The notes under the pieces were generated by a model. It was not told the origin of the DNA. It did no database searches and saw nothing but the letters and a program-made list of their open reading frames with translations. The position numbers and the translations under genes are program-made. Positions 6,391 through 15,854 of a stretch of 38,750 bases of DNA are shown in pieces (position 1 is the first letter of the stretch; each line of letters begins with the position of its first letter). This DNA comes from Bacteroides sp. (GTDB lineage Bacteria > Bacteroidota > Bacteroidia > Bacteroidales > Bacteroidaceae): the NCBI GenBank assembly GCA_015060735.1, contig SUXX01000020.1, forward strand, positions 1-38,750. The letters are read 5' to 3'.

Positions 6391-8709
6391 TTAGAAAGGA
6401 TAACCAATAGCAAAATGGAAGCCTAACCCATCCTTAAATTTAGGGATGTTATAATATCCGCTCTTACCCGTATCGTAAGGAGCATGTAGAGCTATTCCTA
6501 AATCGAACCGGATAACCAGAAAAGTCAAATCGTAACGAAGCCCTACACCTGTACCTAGAGCTATGCTCTTGGCAAAGTCTTTCAATTTTAATTGCCCACC
6601 TGGTCGATTCTCATCTTTACGAAGCAGCCAGACATTACCTGCATCAAGGAAAGTGGCTCCGTACAAATCTCCGAAAAGCGGGAAACGATATTCTACATTC
6701 GCCTCTAATTTGATATCGCCTGTTTGGTCAAGATACCCATACCTTACATTCGAACCTGGGTTGTAAGTACCGGGACCCAACGAACGGACCGTAAAGGCAC
6801 GAATGCTATTGGCTCCACCTATATAGAATTGTTCACTATAAGGAGCTACCGTTTGGTTACCGTATGCCCAAAGTAGACCTCCCATAAAACGAGTAGCCAA
6901 ATAATGTTTGTTTTTTATCTTCAACGTAGCCCTGATTTCCGAAGTCATCTTCAAAAATTGGGCATAGGGACTGTTCAGTAATTTCTTATCCTTTTGACTG
7001 AAATTTTCTCCCAAAGCTGCATAAACCAACGACGTAACATTACCAGCCGAAGTAAAAGAGGTTTCCCACCAAAGCTGGTGGCGTTTACGCAAACGGGCAT
7101 TGTCGTATGTAAAAGTATAGTTCATGGCAGGAATAAACTGGTTACCCAAGCTCAACGCCAATGTAGGATTGGTAGCCGTAATGGAATCAAACCGTTCTGT
7201 CGTACTCTGCAAAGTATTAAAGGTCAATTGGAAAGGAGTGATGCTATGTTTCCATGTACGTGAACGTTGGAAATCATACGTTACATTGCCTCCAAATGAG
7301 AGCATATTAAAGAAACGGGCCCGATTCAACAAGTCTATGTATAACTTGAAAGATGTGTGTTGTGGAAAACGTGACCGACGCAATACACGGTCTTTCCATG
7401 GCACAAGGATTCGCGGAAAGTCTAAAGATAGAGAAGTACTGATTTCATACGAATTAAGTGTAGAACTATTACCCTCCACATTAGAATTCGTCTGCCATTC
7501 ATAAGCCCCTTTCACCCGAAGAGAAAGGTCGGCACCCATCCGTTTAAAGTTCTTACGCGTTAAGTTAAAGGCAGCACCGGGGCCTGTCTGATCGGTACTC
7601 TTAGTCGTTAGGTTCAACTCTACTTCCGCATCGTAAGGCTTATCAAAGGTAGCATTCACAATAACATTCAAGGTATCGCAAGCTACAGTGGTATCCTTCG
7701 GCAGATAACGAAACTCACTGTAATTGAACACATTCATTCGTGCCAAAGCTTCTTGTGTATATGTTTGTCGATTCTGTGAATAGAGTTCTCCCGATCGATA
7801 AAAGAAGTTCCGTGCTAAGGTTCCCGGACGAATACCAGGCTTGTCACCATGATAATAAAGTGTCATGCTGGGAAGTTTCAAGCTATCCGTAGGCTGTTCA
7901 CCGTTATAACCAGTCAAATAGACTGAGGTTTTGCCAATGTAATATTGCTTCTTAGCCTCGACAGGTAAACCGTTTTGAGGGACAACCTGCAGACTTACAT
8001 AACCAGGTTTCTGTAAAGTATCGGCCCGGAAAGTCGTCATATCCGAACGGAAGTAATAATATCCATTGTTACGCAACAAGTCACTCAATCGTTGGCGTTC
8101 TTCTTCTAGTTTGATTACACTAAAATTATCCCCTCTCTTCAACACACTTTGCTTGCGGGTAGCTTGAATCAAGCTATCTGCTCGAGTTGGATATTTCAGC
8201 CAAGCAATAGAGTCTAAATAATAGGGTGTCCCCATATCGATCGTATAACTTATCTTTTCTTTTTTGGGGTTCTTTTGAGGGATGATATCATGCGTCACCG
8301 TACCATTAAAAAAACCATAATCACGAAGTAAGTTACCAGCCACCTTTACACGAGTATCGGCATTGACATTCGAAACCAATACCGGACTTTTTCCCATATG
8401 GTCGTAAATCCATCGTCCAAGTCCTTTTTTGTCCTTGTATTTTTCAAAATTGTTATATACCCACAAGCCAAACGGAATAGGCCAACGCATCGTACTACTG
8501 CCGAATATAGCATTATTAGGCGGATAAGCCAAGGCTGCCTCAACTTCTTCCAATGCTGTAATGCCCGCCGGTGTTTCGTCTTCATTCAACACCTCTATTC
8601 GTTCGATGCCAGTGTAAAGTTTTTCTCCTTCAGGCAAGTTCTGCGTTGTAGAACATGCAACCCAAAAGAGGCAAAGCATACACGTCACCAATATATTCTT
8701 ATTCTTCAT
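6391..8709 (-). CDS. tamL: TamL, lipoprotein TamA homologue (BamA/Omp85 superfamily)
   Basis: 772 residues from ATG 8709. A lipoprotein signal ends in WVAC with Cys19. POTRA-like segments follow (about 20-380; repeated D-L-Y-F patterns such as LLRNNGYYYFRSDMTT), then an Omp85/D15 barrel whose late strands include YIGGANSIRAFTVRSLGPG (the conserved G-R-F-type lid loop) and a final IGYPF ending in phenylalanine. In Bacteroidota the TamA partner of TamB is a lipoprotein called TamL, which matches. It acts in the outer membrane with TamB, in envelope assembly or lipid transport. The start overlaps the tamB stop codon region by 11 bp, implying translational coupling. A longer upstream frame (to 8946) lies inside tamB and would bury the lipobox, so it is rejected. 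Confidence 0.93.
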   Translation of the reverse strand: MKNKNILVTCMLCLFWVACSTTQNLPEGEKLYTGIERIEVLNEDETPAGITALEEVEAALAYPPNNAIFGSSTMRWPIPFGLWVYNNFEKYKDKKGLGRWIYDHMGKSPVLVSNVNADTRVKVAGNLLRDYGFFNGTVTHDIIPQKNPKKEKISYTIDMGTPYYLDSIAWLKYPTRADSLIQATRKQSVLKRGDNFSVIKLEEERQRLSDLLRNNGYYYFRSDMTTFRADTLQKPGYVSLQVVPQNGLPVEAKKQYYIGKTSVYLTGYNGEQPTDSLKLPSMTLYYHGDKPGIRPGTLARNFFYRSGELYSQNRQTYTQEALARMNVFNYSEFRYLPKDTTVACDTLNVIVNATFDKPYDAEVELNLTTKSTDQTGPGAAFNLTRKNFKRMGADLSLRVKGAYEWQTNSNVEGNSSTLNSYEISTSLSLDFPRILVPWKDRVLRRSRFPQHTSFKLYIDLLNRARFFNMLSFGGNVTYDFQRSRTWKHSITPFQLTFNTLQSTTERFDSITATNPTLALSLGNQFIPAMNYTFTYDNARLRKRHQLWWETSFTSAGNVTSLVYAALGENFSQKDKKLLNSPYAQFLKMTSEIRATLKIKNKHYLATRFMGGLLWAYGNQTVAPYSEQFYIGGANSIRAFTVRSLGPGTYNPGSNVRYGYLDQTGDIKLEANVEYRFPLFGDLYGATFLDAGNVWLLRKDENRPGGQLKLKDFAKSIALGTGVGLRYDLTFLVIRFDLGIALHAPYDTGKSGYYNIPKFKDGLGFHFAIGYPF

Positions 8710-11700
8710 TATCATCACCCTTCTTCTTTTTAAAAATAAACAACTCACCAAGATTAGTAACTTTCTTGCGAAGTACAATACCAACACCGGTTTCAATGAC
8801 TTCACCTTCGAGCACACTTTCGTAATTTTTGTCATGGAAAAGCTTAACATAACGAGTACCGCTATTATCCAATCGATATTCAATGGAAACATTGTCAATG
8901 AAAGTCTCATCTTGCTGAGCAGTATTTCCCGTGGATACCGTACCACCTATCACAATACGGAAACGATTATTCCAGAAACGCTTGGCAAATTGGAAATTGT
9001 AATCTGTTCGTTTGCCACCCTCGGCATTATCTACCGTCTCCATACCCAAGTTGATGTCTACCGTCTTTCCTGCAATATCGGAAATTTGGCTTTGTAAGAA
9101 GGAGTTCAAAGCATTATTCATATTAAACCCACCAGTAGAATTACCCTCGGCCATGTACATACCGGTCACCAACATAGTAATGGCTAATTTACCTCGTTCC
9201 TCAGCACTCATAGCATTGAGTTGTTCTTGTACAGAAGCATCTTCCGGTGCCTCTAGAGTAAAGGCTAACCCTAGATTCTCTAAGCGTTGAGAAAGGGCAA
9301 TACCTACATCGAAGCTCACCATGCGAGGTATTTCTCCATCGGAAGCCACAGTAGCCCGTACTCGTTCGGTTGCGATTATACCAAGAGTAGGATTCATCGG
9401 ATTGCCCGTCCAATCCATGTAGCTACCCTGACGAATATGGAAAGTTTTCAGAGGGATGACCGGTATTTCGTATTTCAGTTCACCACTCATCAGAGAATAA
9501 CGTCCATTCAGCAGCATATCGCCTTGCGGAGTATACTGAAAAGCCAAATCGCCCCCTCCTTCGAGAAGCATATAATTTGACCCATCGGGGGTCAAGTCGA
9601 CATGTGCTTGTACGGCTTGATCGATATGAATGGTCATGGCGATATCCATACCTGTCAGCGTGACGGTGCTTTCTTCTTCCTCAATAGTTACCGTATCATT
9701 GAAATTGACAAAAGTTACCATGTCACCCAAACGATCGTTCACAGCCAATGGTGAATCCTTGAGCACATAAGTAAAATCAGTCTTGCCTAACACATTCATA
9801 TTTCCTCGCATTCTCAACTCGTCTACCGGCCCTTTCAAAATAGCATCCACATCCACATAGATTTTCCCGAAAGTAGTTGCTTTACGGTTTTTAGGAGCAT
9901 TCATCAGTTCGTAATCGGAAGCCTTCATGCGGAGATCGACCAACATCTTTTCCATGTCGGAGAAATCTACCGATCCGTTAACCGTAAATGGGTTCTTACC
10001 TTTAGTATAGATATTATATTGGCTAAAAGTGAGCTTACTATCCACCATCTGCACGGGCTTGTTGTCGAAACTGAAAAGCACCGACAAGTCAGGCATAGCC
10101 ATGGTTACGGAATCCATCACTAAACCACCGTTCAATATCGGACGAGTAGGCGTTCCGGTCATAGAGAGCATACCATCCACATCGCCCGTAAATTCCACCA
10201 TCTTTTCGGGAATGAACGGATTAATTACACTGAGTGGAAAATGCATCAGTTCCACATCAGCCGTAAGGCTTTCATTTCCCATATCATCGGTCTGATAAAC
10301 TCCTCCCAAATGAGTAATCTCCTGCCCCTCATGACGTACATAACCATCCACATGATGTTCGTTGTCACTATCTGGCAGATATACACCTCCCATCTCCCAA
10401 TTACCTAAAAGTGAACCTTCGTATTTGAAATCGTCCATTCGCAAATCTGTACTAAGCATGGTACTTCCATCAGAGTCGATGTAATGAGCTTCTCCTCCTA
10501 ACCATCCTTCCACATCTGGCATGTAGGGCACGATACGTCGGAACTCACGCAAATTAATTCGGGAAAGTTCAAGGGTCATATCTTGATTGATAAGCGTATC
10601 AACCTTATTGGTATAAAAACTTAGTCCAGTACCCTTTTCATCATAAAGACGTACATCTGCTAAGATTCGCCCACGATCGGTAAGGAAAATACGATTGTCA
10701 TTATTCACTTTGAAAGGACGATACATCAAAATCGGATTTTCCGGGAAAAGTCTCATGCGAATACCTCGGCGTCGAAGTTCAGCATTCAGCCCTAAATAAA
10801 GACCTTTTTCACGCTTGGAGTTGAGATATTGCAACAGAAATTGAGCCTTTCCATTACCAATGGTACCATCCAAATCTATTTCGAAAGCTTCCTGCTGAAG
10901 TTTAGGAGTACTAATAACCTCAGTTAGGAAATCTAATCCTTCAGCATGGTGTTTCAAATCAAGGTTCAAAGTATCAATGGTAAGACTATCAGTAGCCAAC
11001 TGATACAAATAGGCTTCACCATTCAAGCCCTCTTCAGGCGAGGTGTCGATATCCATGTAGAACTTATCGAAACTAAGTCCCCGAAACATGCTTAAATAAT
11101 TGCATATCGGGTTTTCCTTGCCGGATTTGGCTTTCAAACATAGCGTAGGGAGTAAGGCTTTTAAATCATCTTGTACAATGGTTTTCGATACCCATTGATG
11201 ATTCATACGAGTAGTGAGCATATCCACTTGCTCAATCAATGTTGAAGCATATCCCCGTGCCTTGAAATCTACATCTAGATCCCCTGCTCGCATATAGGCC
11301 GAAGTCGAATCGGTCGAGGTAGCAAACCCTGCATACAAATCTTTCGTTTTAAAGGTTCGTTTCGGAGCCTTAACCGAAGTATCTGTCATTGAAGCATCTA
11401 CCACATATTTCTGCAATAAATCGCTCACAAAAGCGACTTCCAAGTGATGAGAAGTCTGCAGGTGAACATCAGAAATCTTCATCGCTTGCCAATCGAGTTT
11501 AGTTACATCCACCTGTAAACGGGCTGCCACATCGTTAGGCTTGAGTTTGCCATCTAGACGAGCCTGAAATTCCATAGCCGCATTTCGGGCAGCGAGAGTG
11601 GCATCCAATTGATGATTTTCCAGCTGAGCCTTGACGTCATAACCAGCCAAGCGATAGGTGGTATAATGAAATTTGTCCACACTTCCTTCCACAAGGAAAC

Positions 11701-13387
11701 GAGTCTTCTCTGAAAAGAAATCCAGACCCTCGCCATGGGCTTTCAATGTAGCAGATACATCAAAAAGCGAATCTTTGGGCAGAAAACGGTGCATATCCAA
11801 ATCGTTTATCACCAAATCAGCCTGATAGGCATCGTTGGAGAGATTGTAACGAGCATATAAACGAGCGGCCCGAGTCATCTTAAAATGTTCCGCTAACGAC
11901 AGGCTATCGTTATACACGGTCAAAGGAATGGTGTCGAGAGTAGTATAAATATCGGCATGATGCTGTTTCAAGAGCAAATCTGTTCCCATTTCACTCCCTT
12001 TCATCGAAAAAATTCCTTCGAGTGTAGTTCCACGCGGAATGGCTAACGCACCATCAGTGAGAGGTGCTAAGAATCGCATATCGTGTGCTTCCCCACGCAA
12101 ATTGAACGAACCGCCTCGAGTGATTGAGTCAGCGAGTTGAGTCAACTCTCCTTCGGCATTCAAGTCAAAAGCTTGAGGCAACGCAGCTGAGAGGGTAGTC
12201 AATTTCAGACGACTAAGATTACCATCGGCATCAACACGCAAGCGAAGAGGTGCATCAGGATAGCGTTCCACGAACAAAGAATCCATACCGCCGATGGTCT
12301 TCACCATATCAGCCTTTCCAATATCGGCGGTCAAATAAGCCGAAAGTAAACCTGCACGCTTCAATTCGAGTACATCCCAAGCAATTTTTGAGCGGAAATC
12401 AACAGATGAATCCGTCGTTTTCAGACGAAACACAGGAATATGAATATCTGTACTATCAGCCTGAACACGTCCTTCGGCTTCCACAAGTTGCAATCCGGAT
12501 CGTTCTTTCCATTCAAAACGAGCAAGATGAGCACGGATGTCACGTCCGCAATAGTACATGGAGTCTACTTGCAAGCCCACCCCGTAGAAGGCCAAATGCA
12601 AAGGATTCAGCCCTACAAATAAGCTATCAGGAGGTATTTCACCCCAATCACAACTAAAAGCAGCTCCGTCCAAATCGAATGAATCCAAAGAATAGGCACC
12701 CCGATGCAAATCTAAAAAACCATTTTTTAAGACTGCCCGAGGTACCGAAGCTGCTAGAGACAAGGTATCAATCGGCATTTTCAGAGCAAACTTCACATTC
12801 TCCAATTCAATATCCCGCAAATCAAACCTCCAATAGAGCGTGTCGGTAGAAGAATTCTCAGGTTCCGATGGCTCGGACAGGGTAAGTTGAAGGTCAGAAT
12901 TCTTGACTGTAAAATTGTTCACAACAGCTAATTCGGGATCAAAAGCCACTCCATGACTTTCCAAAAAGAGTTCTCCTAATTGCCCCTTTAACTCTATCCC
13001 ATCGAGAAAATCGCGTGTATCAACCACTCCCCCCACTAGAGTAATACCATCAATTTCTACTTTTTTCTTTAACAAAGGTAGCATCTGTACATGCACCTCT
13101 AATCGATGCAAGTCAAGCAAGGTATCGTTTTCCTCAGGGTGGATGGCCCGCACTTCCTTCACCACCAAATCTAGAGGGAAAGACAGAGCTATGCGTCCCA
13201 CGGTAATGTTCAAGCCCGCGACTCGGGAAGCATAAGCCGTAGCCTTATCCACTGCAAACTGCTGTACCGGAGGAAGATATAACAGCACGGCCAATAATAG
13301 AAATAGCACAAAAGGCGAGGCCAGTAACGCTATCACCCAGCGTTTCCAACGATTTTTAGAGTGTATATTTTCAATCGATTGATTCAT
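8699..13387 (-). CDS. tamB: TamB, AsmA/DUF490-family envelope protein
   Basis: 1562 residues from ATG 13387. One N-terminal transmembrane anchor (about 20-43) is followed by an AsmA-like opening (PPVQQFAVDKATAYASRVAG) and over a thousand residues of repetitive beta structure. The conserved DUF490/TamB C-terminus covers roughly the last 350 residues (LGIIATERVRATV, then KRFWNNRFRIVIGGTVSTG and YRLDNSGTRYVKLFHDKNYE-type strands). TamB-like proteins form a periplasm-spanning groove that moves phospholipid or helps outer-membrane protein assembly. ATG 13387 has AAGGA eight bases upstream; the frame could begin at TTG 13408, which is less likely. The gene overlaps tamL, its usual partner. Confidence 0.94.
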   Translation of the reverse strand: MNQSIENIHSKNRWKRWVIALLASPFVLFLLLAVLLYLPPVQQFAVDKATAYASRVAGLNITVGRIALSFPLDLVVKEVRAIHPEENDTLLDLHRLEVHVQMLPLLKKKVEIDGITLVGGVVDTRDFLDGIELKGQLGELFLESHGVAFDPELAVVNNFTVKNSDLQLTLSEPSEPENSSTDTLYWRFDLRDIELENVKFALKMPIDTLSLAASVPRAVLKNGFLDLHRGAYSLDSFDLDGAAFSCDWGEIPPDSLFVGLNPLHLAFYGVGLQVDSMYYCGRDIRAHLARFEWKERSGLQLVEAEGRVQADSTDIHIPVFRLKTTDSSVDFRSKIAWDVLELKRAGLLSAYLTADIGKADMVKTIGGMDSLFVERYPDAPLRLRVDADGNLSRLKLTTLSAALPQAFDLNAEGELTQLADSITRGGSFNLRGEAHDMRFLAPLTDGALAIPRGTTLEGIFSMKGSEMGTDLLLKQHHADIYTTLDTIPLTVYNDSLSLAEHFKMTRAARLYARYNLSNDAYQADLVINDLDMHRFLPKDSLFDVSATLKAHGEGLDFFSEKTRFLVEGSVDKFHYTTYRLAGYDVKAQLENHQLDATLAARNAAMEFQARLDGKLKPNDVAARLQVDVTKLDWQAMKISDVHLQTSHHLEVAFVSDLLQKYVVDASMTDTSVKAPKRTFKTKDLYAGFATSTDSTSAYMRAGDLDVDFKARGYASTLIEQVDMLTTRMNHQWVSKTIVQDDLKALLPTLCLKAKSGKENPICNYLSMFRGLSFDKFYMDIDTSPEEGLNGEAYLYQLATDSLTIDTLNLDLKHHAEGLDFLTEVISTPKLQQEAFEIDLDGTIGNGKAQFLLQYLNSKREKGLYLGLNAELRRRGIRMRLFPENPILMYRPFKVNNDNRIFLTDRGRILADVRLYDEKGTGLSFYTNKVDTLINQDMTLELSRINLREFRRIVPYMPDVEGWLGGEAHYIDSDGSTMLSTDLRMDDFKYEGSLLGNWEMGGVYLPDSDNEHHVDGYVRHEGQEITHLGGVYQTDDMGNESLTADVELMHFPLSVINPFIPEKMVEFTGDVDGMLSMTGTPTRPILNGGLVMDSVTMAMPDLSVLFSFDNKPVQMVDSKLTFSQYNIYTKGKNPFTVNGSVDFSDMEKMLVDLRMKASDYELMNAPKNRKATTFGKIYVDVDAILKGPVDELRMRGNMNVLGKTDFTYVLKDSPLAVNDRLGDMVTFVNFNDTVTIEEEESTVTLTGMDIAMTIHIDQAVQAHVDLTPDGSNYMLLEGGGDLAFQYTPQGDMLLNGRYSLMSGELKYEIPVIPLKTFHIRQGSYMDWTGNPMNPTLGIIATERVRATVASDGEIPRMVSFDVGIALSQRLENLGLAFTLEAPEDASVQEQLNAMSAEERGKLAITMLVTGMYMAEGNSTGGFNMNNALNSFLQSQISDIAGKTVDINLGMETVDNAEGGKRTDYNFQFAKRFWNNRFRIVIGGTVSTGNTAQQDETFIDNVSIEYRLDNSGTRYVKLFHDKNYESVLEGEVIETGVGIVLRKKVTNLGELFIFKKKKGDDNEE

Positions 13388-13408
13388 ATTTATATTCCTT
13401 ATATGCAA

Positions 13409-13710
13409 ACTTAAACAAATTTATTGGGATTAAGGTTTATTTCAGTTTGTTTAACATCACAAACAACAAACAGTAAATAAAAATAAGAGACAAAGGAATG
13501 GATAACTTTTATATACCAACGTAATATACCAAGCATGGAGGATTTTATTCCTATTCATCGTATATGCTATGACACTAAAAATAGATTGTTTACTACTTAC
13601 GTGTTTGCAATCATGCGTCTTCCCACAATCCTCATTTGCCTTCACACACGAAAAAAACACCATCGCATACGAAAAAAACACCGAAAAACTTGGCTAGCTG
13701 ATAGGCGAAA
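13409..13710. other. Intergenic region between tamB and the cyclophilin operon
   Basis: About 340 bp separate the two divergent genes. It contains two TAnnTTTG-like boxes on the minus strand (13416-13423 and 13406-13413) that could serve tamB but lack good -33 partners. It also contains the phased repeat at 13648-13682. Short open frames here have no family features and look spurious. I see no convincing gene. Confidence 0.4.
13648..13682 (+). repeat. Two 14-bp direct repeats 21 bp apart upstream of the cyclophilin operon promoter
   Basis: ACGAAAAAAACACC occurs at 13648-13661 and 13669-13682, a step of 21 bp (two helical turns). A partial third copy (CCGAAAAAC) starts at 13681. The block ends 8 bp before the -33 element at 13690, the usual position for an activator site or an A-tract UP-like element. 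Confidence 0.4.
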
Positions 13711-13721
13711 TTGTATCTTTG
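13690..13721 (+). promoter_or_regulatory. Promoter of the cyclophilin-M16-MATE operon
   Basis: TTG (13690-13692), a 21-nt spacer and TATCTTTG (13714-13721) match the Bacteroides consensus. The ATG lies 31 bp further on. Confidence 0.65.
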
Positions 13722-13752
13722 CCCTATAATCAAAAATCTCAAAACAAACCGT

Positions 13753-14592
13753 ATGAAAACGAATCATTTGCTAATCATAGCCATGCTTCTAGTAGGTACA
13801 TTTACCTCCTGCGGAGCAGGCTCCAACAAACAGAACAATATGGAAAAACGTACGCAAGTAAAGCTAGAAACGACTCAGGGCGACATCGTGGTGGCCCTGT
13901 ATAACGAGACCCCAAAACACCGCGACAACTTCATCAAACTAACCAAAGAAGGAGTGTACGATAGTACCCTTTTTCACCGCGTCATCAAACAATTCATGAT
14001 TCAGGCAGGCGACCCAGATAGCAAGACCGCCGCTGACACAGCTACATTGGGAAGTGGTGATGTAGGTTACACCATCCCGGCTGAATTCGTACCCAAATTC
14101 TTCCATCGTCGAGGAGTATTGGCCGCAGCACGTATGGGCGATGACGTGAATCCCGAACGAGCCTCATCAGGATGTCAATTCTATATTGTCACTGGACGAA
14201 AATTCCGCGAAGCACAACTGCTCGACATGGCTGCACAGAAGAATAACCAGCGTGTAGAAGCCATTTTTAATGAACTCGCACGCAAACACATGAAGGAGTA
14301 TTACAAAATGCGTAAAGCCAATGACCAAGCCGGAATGGAAGCCTTGCAAGACAGCCTCGAAGCACAGGCCTACGCCCTATATAAACAAGAAGCCCCATTC
14401 AAGTTTACCCCCGAACAAATAGCAGCATATACCACCATTGGTGGAACTCCCCACTTGGACGGAGCATATACCGTATTCGGTGAAGTAGTATCAGGTATGG
14501 AAACAGTAGAAAAAATTGAGTTGACCAAGACCGGACGTGCCGATCGTCCTATTGAAAACATGCGAATCTTAAAAGCAACAGTCATCGAATAA
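13753..14592 (+). CDS. Cyclophilin-type peptidyl-prolyl isomerase lipoprotein
   Basis: 279 residues from ATG 13753, which begins a lipoprotein signal ending TFTSC (Cys20), so it is probably anchored in the periplasm or outer membrane. The cyclophilin core is clear: TTQGDIVVALY (40-50), FHRVI with the catalytic Arg76, FMIQAGDP (81-88), the SSGCQFYIVTG strand (138-148) and HLDGAYTVFGEV (234-245). Between the last two lies a helical, charged insertion (about 150-228) that is absent from short bacterial cyclophilins. It should speed proline isomerisation in exported proteins. The stop codon overlaps the next ATG by one base (TAATG), coupling it to the M16 peptidase. Confidence 0.92.
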   Translation: MKTNHLLIIAMLLVGTFTSCGAGSNKQNNMEKRTQVKLETTQGDIVVALYNETPKHRDNFIKLTKEGVYDSTLFHRVIKQFMIQAGDPDSKTAADTATLGSGDVGYTIPAEFVPKFFHRRGVLAAARMGDDVNPERASSGCQFYIVTGRKFREAQLLDMAAQKNNQRVEAIFNELARKHMKEYYKMRKANDQAGMEALQDSLEAQAYALYKQEAPFKFTPEQIAAYTTIGGTPHLDGAYTVFGEVVSGMETVEKIELTKTGRADRPIENMRILKATVIE

Positions 14593-15854
14593 TGATTGCA
14601 GTCAACCGCTATACCCTCGCCAACGGCCTTCGCATCGTACACTCCGAGATGCATTCTACCCAGATGGTGGCCCTAAACGTACTCTACAACGTAGGAGCAC
14701 GTGATGAGCACCCTGAACACACCGGGTTTGCACATCTGTTCGAACATCTCATGTTCGGAGGCTCAGCCAACATTCCCGACTACGATACACACGTGCAGAT
14801 GGCCGGTGGCGAAAACAATGCCTGGACTAACAACGATATCACCAACTATTACATCACCCTGCCACGACAGAATGCGGAAATAGGATTTTGGTTGGAAAGT
14901 GACCGCATGTTGTCGCTTGATTTCAACGAACGAAGTCTAGAAGTACAGCGTCATGTAGTGATAGAGGAGTTTAAGCAACGTAACCTAAACCAACCCTACG
15001 GTGATGTGGGACACCTAGTAAGAGGTATGGCATATCAAAGCCATCCCTACCAATGGCCCACTATCGGCAAAAAGCCTACTCACATCGAACACGCCACCTT
15101 GGACGAGGTGAAAGATTTCTTCTTCCGATTCTATGCCCCTAACAATGCCATTCTGGCTGTTACAGGCAGTATCAGCTTCGAGGAAACCGTAGCATTGGCC
15201 GAAAAATGGTTTGCTCCCATTCCACGACGAAACGTGACTCTACGCAACCTACCTCACGAACCGAAACAAACCACCGAACGACGCTTAACAGTAGAGCGGA
15301 ATGTCCCCGTAGATGCTCTCTACATGGTATTCCATAAATGCAACCGCATGCACTCAGACTATTACGTTTTCGATATGCTAAGTGATCTATTGAGCAGCGG
15401 ACGTTCCAGCCGATTCATCCGCCATTTAGTAGTAGAACAACAGATATTCAATAGCATAGACGCCTACATCTCAGGAAGCATTGACGAAGGCATGTTCCAC
15501 ATTGCCGGGAAACCTGCACCAGGGATTTCGTTAGAAGAAGCCGAAACAGCCGTATGGCAGGAATTGGAAGCCTTAAAACAAGGACACATCGACTCGAACG
15601 AGTTGGAAAAAGTAAAAAACCGATACGAAAGCGAGCAGATATTCAGCAACCTAAACTACCTAAACGTAGCAACTAATCTAGCCTTCTTCGAGCTATTGGG
15701 ACGAGCCGAAGACATTAACTACGAAGTAGAAAAATATCGTGCAGTAACCTCCCCACGCATCCAAGAAGTGGCCCGCCAAGCTTTCGTGCGGGAAAATTGC
15801 TCGGTATTGTATTATAAAGCGAAAGAACGACATGATTCAACCCAATCATTATAA
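14592..15854 (+). CDS. M16-family zinc peptidase (PqqL/processing-protease type)
   Basis: A 420-residue protein with the inverted zinc motif HLFEH at 48-52 and the downstream acidic ligand pair Glu125/Glu126 (RHVVIEEFKQR), so the active half is intact. A second, non-catalytic M16 domain fills the rest (about 175-410, PNNAILAVTGSISFEE onwards). No signal peptide is visible, so a cytoplasmic role is suggested. Substrate is unknown; family members process peptides or protein precursors. It is coupled on both sides: TAATG overlap with the cyclophilin gene, and a 23-bp overlap with the MATE gene. Single-gene M16 proteins of this size often act as homodimers. Confidence 0.92.
   Translation: MIAVNRYTLANGLRIVHSEMHSTQMVALNVLYNVGARDEHPEHTGFAHLFEHLMFGGSANIPDYDTHVQMAGGENNAWTNNDITNYYITLPRQNAEIGFWLESDRMLSLDFNERSLEVQRHVVIEEFKQRNLNQPYGDVGHLVRGMAYQSHPYQWPTIGKKPTHIEHATLDEVKDFFFRFYAPNNAILAVTGSISFEETVALAEKWFAPIPRRNVTLRNLPHEPKQTTERRLTVERNVPVDALYMVFHKCNRMHSDYYVFDMLSDLLSSGRSSRFIRHLVVEQQIFNSIDAYISGSIDEGMFHIAGKPAPGISLEEAETAVWQELEALKQGHIDSNELEKVKNRYESEQIFSNLNYLNVATNLAFFELLGRAEDINYEVEKYRAVTSPRIQEVARQAFVRENCSVLYYKAKERHDSTQSL

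Noticed and set aside
8710-8946. N-terminal extension of tamL
   Set aside because: The extra residues would overlap tamB by about 240 bp and precede a good lipoprotein signal that starts at ATG 8709.
13406-13423. Two TAnnTTTG boxes upstream of tamB on the minus strand
   Set aside because: Each matches the -7 consensus but neither has a TTG at 19-21 nt, so I cannot choose a promoter.
13457-13729. Small open frames in the tamB-cyclophilin gap
   Set aside because: No family features, low-complexity Lys/His/Arg content, and one overlaps the operon promoter.
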